Origin: Burkholderia sp. SRS-46
Lineage (GTDB): Bacteria > Pseudomonadota > Gammaproteobacteria > Burkholderiales > Burkholderiaceae
Reading direction: 5' to 3'
NCBI RefSeq assembly: GCF_004343775.1
Contig: NZ_PTXL01000007.1
Span: 372,001 to 436,000 of the forward strand
Length of the DNA stretch: 64,000 bases
Both the position numbers and the translations under genes were made by a program. Of this stretch, positions 58,540-64,000 are shown piece by piece. The notes below the pieces were generated by a model. That model ran no database searches, was not told the DNA's origin, and saw nothing but the letters and a program-made list of their open reading frames with translations. Every line of letters begins with the position of its first letter. Within the stretch, counting starts at the first letter, position 1.

Positions 58540-59325
58540 ATGAGCACGCTCACCAATTCCCTCAAACAACGCCTGCACGACGGTGACGAGCCGCTGTACG
58601 GCCTGTGGCTGACGCTCGCGAGCGACGCCGCCGCCGAGGCGCTCGCCCACGCCGGCTACGACTGGCTGTGCATCGACATGGAGCACGCGCCGAACGACAG
58701 CGACGACGTCGCGTCGCAGCTGCGCGCGCTGGCCGCCGCGCATCTGCCGAGCGAGCCGGTCGTGCGCGTGCCGGCGCGCGAGCCGTGGCTCGTGAAGCGC
58801 GCGCTCGATGCGGGCGCGCGCACGCTGATGTTCCCGAACATCGAGACGGTCGACGACGCCGCGCATGCGGTGCGGCTCACCCGCTATCCGTCGCCCGATT
58901 CGCCGGACGGCCTGCGCGGCGTGGCGGGGATGGTGCGCGCGGCGGCATTCGGGATGCGGCGCGATTATCTGCAGACCGCGAACGCCCAGGTTGCGGTGAT
59001 CGCGCAGATCGAATCGGCGCGCGGCGTCGACGAGGTCGAGCGGATCGCGGTGACGCCGGGCATCGACTGCCTGTTCATCGGCCCCGCCGACCTCGCGGCC
59101 AGTCTCGGGCACCTCGGCGACACCCGCCACCCGGATGTGGAATCCGCGATGGCGCGCGTGCTCGCGGCGGGCCGGCAGGCGGGCATCGCGGTCGGCATTT
59201 TCGCGGCGGACACCGCGGCCGCGCGGCAATACCGCGACGCCGGCTACCGCGTGATCTCGCTGTCCGCCGACGTCAGCTGGCTGCTGCGCGCGACGCGGCA
59301 GGCGTTGCAGGAGGTGCGGTCATGA
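58540..59325 (+). CDS. HpcH/HpaI-family aldolase
   Basis: This 261-residue class II (metal-dependent) aldolase-like enzyme has LYGLWLTLASDAAAEALAHAGYDWLCIDMEHAPND at the start of the barrel. Further motifs are VIAQIESARGVDEVERIA (catalytic Glu) and CLFIGPADLAASLG (Asp). Family members cleave 2-keto-3-deoxy-type acids and similar hydroxyacids. The exact substrate is open. CAGGAGG precedes the ATG at 58540, and the ORF upstream is excluded. The ATGA overlap with the next gene indicates coupling. Confidence 0.9.
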   Translation: MSTLTNSLKQRLHDGDEPLYGLWLTLASDAAAEALAHAGYDWLCIDMEHAPNDSDDVASQLRALAAAHLPSEPVVRVPAREPWLVKRALDAGARTLMFPNIETVDDAAHAVRLTRYPSPDSPDGLRGVAGMVRAAAFGMRRDYLQTANAQVAVIAQIESARGVDEVERIAVTPGIDCLFIGPADLAASLGHLGDTRHPDVESAMARVLAAGRQAGIAVGIFAADTAAARQYRDAGYRVISLSADVSWLLRATRQALQEVRS

Positions 59326-60110
59326 ACGGGATCGACGGCGCGGGCCGCCACGGATGCGCGCGCGTGCTGCGGACGGGCGGCGCTGCGCTCGGCCTGTGGG
59401 CCGTCTGCGGCGCGGCGTGCGCGCAGGGGGCTTCGCATGCGCGGCCGGAACCCGCGCGCGAGACGGCGTCCGCGATCGCCGACTACAACGCCGGCAACTA
59501 CCGCGCGGCGCTCGTGCAGTTCCACGATGCGGCCGAGCGCGGCGACCGCCTCGCGCAGTTCAACTACGCGATGATGCTGATCACGGGCGAGGGCGTGACG
59601 GCGAACGTCGACGAGGGGCTGCGCTGGCTGAAGCGCGCGGCGGACGCGAACATGTCGCACGCGCAGTACGTGTACGGGCGGATGTTCGACGACGGCGAAT
59701 TCGTTGCGCGCAATCCGGCCGAGGCGCATCGCTGGTTCCTGAAGGCGGCGAAGCAGGGCCACGTGCAGGCGGAGCTGTCGCTCGCGAACCAGTTCCTCGA
59801 CGGGCGCGGCACGCCGCGCGACAACCGCCAGGCGTTCGCGTGGTACAAGCAGGCCGCCGACGCGGGCGAGCCGACCGCGCAATACGTGACCGCGTCGTTC
59901 TACGAGCGCGGCGGCGACGGCGTCGAGCAGAACCTGAACATCGCGCGCGCGTATTACGCGGCCGCGGCCGCGCAAGGCGACGAAACCGCGGGGCTGAAAT
60001 TCAAGGAGCTGAGCGAGCGCGTGAAGGCGCAGGCCCCGGCGGCGGGCGGCAACGCCGCCGGCACCCCGGGCGCGACGACCGAAGGCAGCCCGCACGGCGC
60101 GTCGCAATGA
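59322..60110 (+). CDS. Exported Sel1-repeat protein
   Basis: This 262-residue protein has a signal peptide (about 1-37, ending ACAQ). At least four Sel1/TPR-like repeats follow: QFNYAMMLITGEGVTANVDE, AQYVYGRMFDDGEFVARNPA, AELSLANQFLDGRGTPRDNR and TAQYVTASFYERGGDGVEQN. These usually form a protein-binding solenoid in the periplasm or envelope. The start overlaps the aldolase stop (ATGA) with GGAGG upstream. The tail is Ala/Gly/Pro-rich. Function is unknown; coupling with an aldolase is odd. Confidence 0.87.
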   Translation: MNGIDGAGRHGCARVLRTGGAALGLWAVCGAACAQGASHARPEPARETASAIADYNAGNYRAALVQFHDAAERGDRLAQFNYAMMLITGEGVTANVDEGLRWLKRAADANMSHAQYVYGRMFDDGEFVARNPAEAHRWFLKAAKQGHVQAELSLANQFLDGRGTPRDNRQAFAWYKQAADAGEPTAQYVTASFYERGGDGVEQNLNIARAYYAAAAAQGDETAGLKFKELSERVKAQAPAAGGNAAGTPGATTEGSPHGASQ

Positions 60111-60191
60111 AAAAGCGGCGCACGAGGCGCCGCCATTCCAGGCCGCTTCGGTGTGCGGCGAACGTCCGGTGCGTGCCGGCGCGTAGCCCGT

Positions 60192-61340
60192 TCAGCTCTT
60201 CATCAGCCGCCGCTGCCGGCCGACGCTCATGATCATCCCGATCGCGATGCCGAGCGTCGTGAGCGCGGTGCCGCCGTAGCTCATGAACGGCAGCGGCACG
60301 CCGACGACCGGCAGCACGCCGCTCACCATCCCGATGTTGACGAACGCATAGACGAAGAACGCGAGCGTGAGCGAGCCGGCCAGCAGCCGGCCGAACAGCG
60401 TCGCGCTCTGCGCGGCGATGTACAGCCCGCGCGCGATCAGCGCCATGTACAGCGTGAGCAGCACGAGGCCGCCGGCGAGGCCCCATTCCTCGGAGAACAC
60501 CGCGAAGATGAAGTCGGTGTGCTTTTCCGGAATGAACTCGAGGTGCGCCTGCGTACCCTTCAGGTAGCCCTTGCCGAGCGCGCCGCCGGAGCCGATCGCG
60601 ATCACCGCCTGGATCGTGTGAAAGCCCTTGCCGAGCGGGTCGGAGGTCGGGTCGAGCAGCGTGCACACGCGGTGCTTCTGGTAGTCGTGCATCAGCGGCC
60701 ACTGCACTTCCGGCTGGCAGATCCGCTCCTCGAACACCGCGATCGAGCCGACCGCGAGCACGCCGGCGACCAGCACCGGCACGATCAGCTTGAACGACAG
60801 GCCCGCGAGGTAGATCACGAAGAAGCCCGCCGCGAACACGAGCAGGCCGGTACCGAGGTCGGGCTGCTTCGCGATCAGCCCGACCGGCACCATCAGGATG
60901 CCGAACGCGGCGATGAAGTCGTACCAGCGCAGGCCGCCTTCGCGGCGCTGGTAGTACCACGCGAGCATCAGCGGCGTCGCGATCTTCAGGATCTCGGACG
61001 GCTGGATCACGACGCCGACGTTCAGCCAGCGCTTCGCCCCCTTCTTGGTCATTCCGAACAGCGCGACCGCGATCAATAGCGCGACGCCGAACGAGTAGAG
61101 CGGCACCGCGAAGCGCATCAGCGTCGTCGGCGGTATGTTGGCGATCACCCACATCAGCACGAACGTCAGCAGGATGTTGCGGAGCTGGTCCTCGACCCGG
61201 CCGGGCATGTCGATGCTCGCGCTGTACAGCGTGACGATGCCGACGCACAGCAGCAGGAACACGATGAGGGCGAGCGGGCGGTCGAAGCCCGCGAACATCT
61301 GCTTGATCTTGTCGAGCCAGGCGCGCTTGTCGAATTGCAT
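60192..61340 (-). CDS. rodA: Rod shape-determining protein RodA
   Basis: RodA is the SEDS glycan polymerase that works with PBP2 in cell elongation. The product of 382 residues has about ten membrane helices and SEDS motifs such as QPSEILKIATPLMLAWY and VLPVVGVPLPFMSYGG. GGAGAAAGG lies before the ATG at 61340. It is the last of the mreD-mrdA-rodA genes read leftward and starts 11 bases after the mrdA stop. Confidence 0.96.
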   Translation of the reverse strand: MQFDKRAWLDKIKQMFAGFDRPLALIVFLLLCVGIVTLYSASIDMPGRVEDQLRNILLTFVLMWVIANIPPTTLMRFAVPLYSFGVALLIAVALFGMTKKGAKRWLNVGVVIQPSEILKIATPLMLAWYYQRREGGLRWYDFIAAFGILMVPVGLIAKQPDLGTGLLVFAAGFFVIYLAGLSFKLIVPVLVAGVLAVGSIAVFEERICQPEVQWPLMHDYQKHRVCTLLDPTSDPLGKGFHTIQAVIAIGSGGALGKGYLKGTQAHLEFIPEKHTDFIFAVFSEEWGLAGGLVLLTLYMALIARGLYIAAQSATLFGRLLAGSLTLAFFVYAFVNIGMVSGVLPVVGVPLPFMSYGGTALTTLGIAIGMIMSVGRQRRLMKS

Positions 61341-61351
61341 GCCTTTCTCCG

Positions 61352-63631
61352 TTAATGAGCGGTGCCGGCGTCCGCGGACTTCGCGGCGGACGTCGCACGG
61401 TTGTCGTCCCGCGGCGCGGCGGCCAGCGGCTGCGCGTCGCTGGCGGGCCGGCGCGGCCGGTGCGGCCGCCGGATCGGCGGCAGGCTCGCGGCAACCGGCG
61501 CGGCGGCGCTCGCGACCGTCGGGGCGGCGCTTGCGCCCGACGTGCCCGGCACGCCGGACGCATCCGGCGCCGATGCGGCTTCCGCCGCGCTGGCCGCGCC
61601 CGGCACGACCGGCTGCGGCAGCATCTTGAAGCCGGCCGCGACGGCGACGGGTTTCGATGCGTCGCCGGTCACCGGCACGTTGATCGGCTCGGTCGCCGAC
61701 GCGGCGGCCGCGACGGCAGCCGCTTCGTTTTTCGGGTTCTGGCGCTCGACGACGTAGAAGTCGAGCACGCGGCGCGCGATCGGGCCCGCGGACTGCGCGC
61801 CCCAGCCGCCGTTCTCGACGATCAGCGCGAGCGCGATCTGCGGATGGTCGACCGGCGCGTACGCGATGAACAGCGCGTGGTCGCGCAGATGCTCGGCGAG
61901 CAGGTGGCCCTTGTAGTTGCCGCCCTGCAGCGAGAACACCTGCGCGGTGCCGGTCTTGCCGGCCGCGAGGTACGGCGCGCCGCGGAACACCTTGTACGCG
62001 GTGCCGGACGGGTTTTCGATCACGTTCTCCATCCCGCGCTTCACGACATCGATGTCCGACTGCTTGAGCGGGATCGTGGCGCTTTCCTTCGGTACGGTGA
62101 GGTGGCGCCCGCGCGAGATCGGATCCTCGACTTCCTTCACGAGGTGCGGCTTCATCACGACGCCGTCGTTCGCGAGCGTCGCGGTGGCGTGCGCGAGCTG
62201 CAGGATCGTGAACGAGTTGTAGCCCTGGCCGATCCCGAGGCTGATCGTCTCGCCGTCGAACCATTTCTGCTGCGCGGCCTTCTTGAAGGTCTTGCGCTTC
62301 CAGTCCGGCGACGGCAGGATCCCGCGCGCCTCGCCCTGCACGTCGATGCCGGTGATCTGGCCGAAGCCGAACGGCTTCATGAAGTTCGCGATCGCGTTCA
62401 CGCCGAGGTCGCGTGCGAGCATGTAGAAGTAGGTGTCGTTCGACACCATGATCGCCTTGTTCATGTCGACGAAACCCTGGCCCGAGCGCACGTCGTTGCG
62501 GAACGTGTGGCCGCCGAACGTGAAGTAGCCGGGATCCTGAATGCCCCAGCCGGGCGTGCGCTTGCCGAGCGTCAGCCCCGCGAGCGCCATGAACGGCTTG
62601 TAGGTCGAGCCGGGCGGGTAGGTGCCGTGCAGCGGGCGGTTCAGGAGCGGCTTGTCGGGCGAGTTGTTCAGCTCGTCCCAGGTCTGCTGGTCGATGCCGT
62701 CGACGAACGAGTTCGGGTCGAAGCTCGGCGACGACACGAACGCGAGCACGTCGCCCGTCTTCGGCTCGATCGCGACGAGCGCGCCGCGCTTGCCGGCGAA
62801 TGCCTGCTCGGCGATCTGCTGCAGCCCGATGTCGAGCGACAGCACGAGGTTGTTGCCGGGCGTCGCCTGCGTGCGCGACAGCGTGCGCACCGGCCGGCCG
62901 CCCGCCGTCACCTCGACTTCCTCGAAGCCGGTCAGGCCGTGCAGCTCGGTTTCGTAGCTCTGCTCGACGCCGATCTTGCCGACGTAGTCGGTGCCCTTGT
63001 AGTTGTTCACGTCGCGACGCGGATCGTAATGTTCCGGATCGCTGTCGTTGTCGTCGCTCATCGCGTCGATGCGATCCTGGTCGCGCTTCGAGATGCGGCC
63101 GATGTAGCCGATCACGTGCGCGGCGGTCGTGCCGAGCGGGTACTGGCGGAACAGCCGCGCGCGCACGTCGACGCCGGGGAAGCGGAAGCGCTGCGAGGTG
63201 AAGCGCGCGACTTCGTCGTCGGTGAGGCGCGTGCGGATCGGCAGGCTCTCGAAATTCTTCGAGTCTTCCTGCAGCTTCTTGAAGCGGCGGCGGTCGCGCG
63301 CGTCGATCTGCACGATCGTCGCGAGCTGGTCGATGGTGTTCTCGAGCGTGTCGGTGAGCTTCGACGGCGTGATCTCGAGCGTGTACGCGGAATAGTTCTT
63401 CGCGAGCACGACGCCGTTGCGGTCGGTGATGATGCCGCGGTTCGGCACGATCGGCGCGACCGAGATACGGTTTTCCTCGGCCTGCAGCGCGTATTTGCCG
63501 TGCTGCCAGAGCTGCAGGTAGAAGAAGCGGCTCGCGAGCAGCCCGAAGCAGACGAACACGAACACGCCCGCCGCCGCGACGCGCAGGCGGAACCTCGAGA
63601 GCTGTTGCTGGGTGTCGTTGAATTCGGTCAT
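61352..63631 (-). CDS. mrdA: Penicillin-binding protein 2
   Basis: This transpeptidase cross-links peptidoglycan during elongation. The product of 759 residues has an N-terminal anchor (about 17-38) and a dimerisation domain. The transpeptidase has STYK (342-345), SND (397-399) and KTG (559-561). The catalytic fold ends near residue 635, followed by an Ala/Pro-rich tail of about 120 residues, which makes it much longer than E. coli PBP2 (633). It is the gene before rodA. Confidence 0.96.
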   Translation of the reverse strand: MTEFNDTQQQLSRFRLRVAAAGVFVFVCFGLLASRFFYLQLWQHGKYALQAEENRISVAPIVPNRGIITDRNGVVLAKNYSAYTLEITPSKLTDTLENTIDQLATIVQIDARDRRRFKKLQEDSKNFESLPIRTRLTDDEVARFTSQRFRFPGVDVRARLFRQYPLGTTAAHVIGYIGRISKRDQDRIDAMSDDNDSDPEHYDPRRDVNNYKGTDYVGKIGVEQSYETELHGLTGFEEVEVTAGGRPVRTLSRTQATPGNNLVLSLDIGLQQIAEQAFAGKRGALVAIEPKTGDVLAFVSSPSFDPNSFVDGIDQQTWDELNNSPDKPLLNRPLHGTYPPGSTYKPFMALAGLTLGKRTPGWGIQDPGYFTFGGHTFRNDVRSGQGFVDMNKAIMVSNDTYFYMLARDLGVNAIANFMKPFGFGQITGIDVQGEARGILPSPDWKRKTFKKAAQQKWFDGETISLGIGQGYNSFTILQLAHATATLANDGVVMKPHLVKEVEDPISRGRHLTVPKESATIPLKQSDIDVVKRGMENVIENPSGTAYKVFRGAPYLAAGKTGTAQVFSLQGGNYKGHLLAEHLRDHALFIAYAPVDHPQIALALIVENGGWGAQSAGPIARRVLDFYVVERQNPKNEAAAVAAAASATEPINVPVTGDASKPVAVAAGFKMLPQPVVPGAASAAEAASAPDASGVPGTSGASAAPTVASAAAPVAASLPPIRRPHRPRRPASDAQPLAAAPRDDNRATSAAKSADAGTAH

Positions 63632-63713
63632 GCGGTGTCGGTCGAGCGGACCCTGGCGCGGCGGGTGGAGGGGCGGCGGATGTTCAAGGCAGGTCCTGGC
63701 GGCGCGGGCGCGC

Positions 63714-64000
63714 TCAGATGGGGCGCGTGTCGTCCGGATCGACCGGACGGCGCTGCGGCATCAGCAGCAGGTGGCTCGCGATCGGCCACAGCGCGGCCTC
63801 GACGAAACCGTCGACCAGGTAGCGCCAGCCGGGGAACGCGGCGCCCATCAGCAGGCGGATCACGAACGGCACGAGCTGTGCGACGACGAGCAGCGGCGTC
63901 ACGTACAGCACCTGCACGCCGATCGGCATCCACAGCACGCGGCGATGGATCGTGATCGCGCCGTACGACAGCAGCGTGTAGGCGAGCGCGTGCTCGCCGA
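63714..64000 (-). CDS. mreD: Rod shape-determining protein MreD (C-terminal part)
   Basis: Only the C-terminal part (95 residues) lies in the window; the gene continues past the right edge. The visible sequence has hydrophobic helices such as LYVTPLLVVAQLVPFVIRLLMG and ends RPVDPDDTRPI. It lies before mrdA and rodA in the mre/mrd order. MreD bridges MreC and the cytoskeleton; membrane insertion is expected. Confidence 0.88.
   Translation of the reverse strand, partial: GEHALAYTLLSYGAITIHRRVLWMPIGVQVLYVTPLLVVAQLVPFVIRLLMGAAFPGWRYLVDGFVEAALWPIASHLLLMPQRRPVDPDDTRPI

Overview
The window is chromosomal DNA from a high-G+C betaproteobacterium, almost certainly a Burkholderia of the cepacia complex. 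The evidence is the gene order gyrB-dnaN-dnaA | rpmH-rnpA-yidD-yidC-mnmE, the very strong G/C third-position bias, and the overall gene complement. This assignment comes from gene order and protein character; no database was searched.

Layout. (1) 1-944: a less G+C-rich stretch downstream of gyrB with no convincing gene except perhaps one 71-residue ORF; it may be the edge of an accessory region lying to the left. (2) 945-11771: core replication and translation block. gyrB, dnaN and dnaA run leftward. rpmH, rnpA, yidD, yidC and mnmE run rightward, with a small HTH regulator between yidC and mnmE. One perfect DnaA box lies between dnaA and rpmH. (3) 11958-17000: small envelope and hypothetical genes, a GGDEF diguanylate cyclase, speG, yaeQ and a VOC protein. 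Next to these, on the minus strand, is a candidate anti-Shine-Dalgarno small RNA (about 17135 to 17072). (4) 17405-23995: the ada-alkA alkylation-repair pair, gshA, a DUF4148 protein and an L-lactate permease. (5) 24015-37926: a 2-aminoethylphosphonate (AEP) catabolic island. It holds a LysR regulator, a Tat-exported phospholipase C, a GntR regulator, an aminophosphonate FAD oxidoreductase, phnW, a fused two-domain permease, an ABC ATPase, a binding protein, phnA and phnY.

(6) 38062-42609: a His/Tyr-rich exported protein, tRNA-Lys(CTT), a thioesterase, a patatin, a D-2-hydroxyacid dehydrogenase and a LysR regulator. (7) 42731-50587: topB, a thioredoxin-like protein, dprA, def, fmt, a LysE-type exporter and htpX. 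(8) 50781-56004: rsmB, a DUF4390 protein, an NtrY-like kinase and a short NtrX-like regulator in one overlapping operon, followed by tRNA-Phe. (9) 56344-64000: queC-queE-queD (queuosine precursor synthesis), an HpcH/HpaI aldolase, a Sel1-repeat protein, and the rod-shape operon mreD(partial)-mrdA-rodA reading leftward.

How the parts work together. The phosphonate island encodes one complete route. AEP is imported by the binding protein, the ATPase and the double permease. PhnW converts it to phosphonoacetaldehyde, PhnY oxidises that to phosphonoacetate, and PhnA splits the C-P bond to give acetate and phosphate. No phosphonatase gene (phnX) is present here. phnS and phnA are served by two opposed promoters that overlap almost perfectly. 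A TGTTGACAAT element in that overlap recurs at the gntR promoter, which suggests that the GntR protein controls both the pathway and itself. The phospholipase C inside the island could release AEP head groups from phosphonolipids; this is inference.
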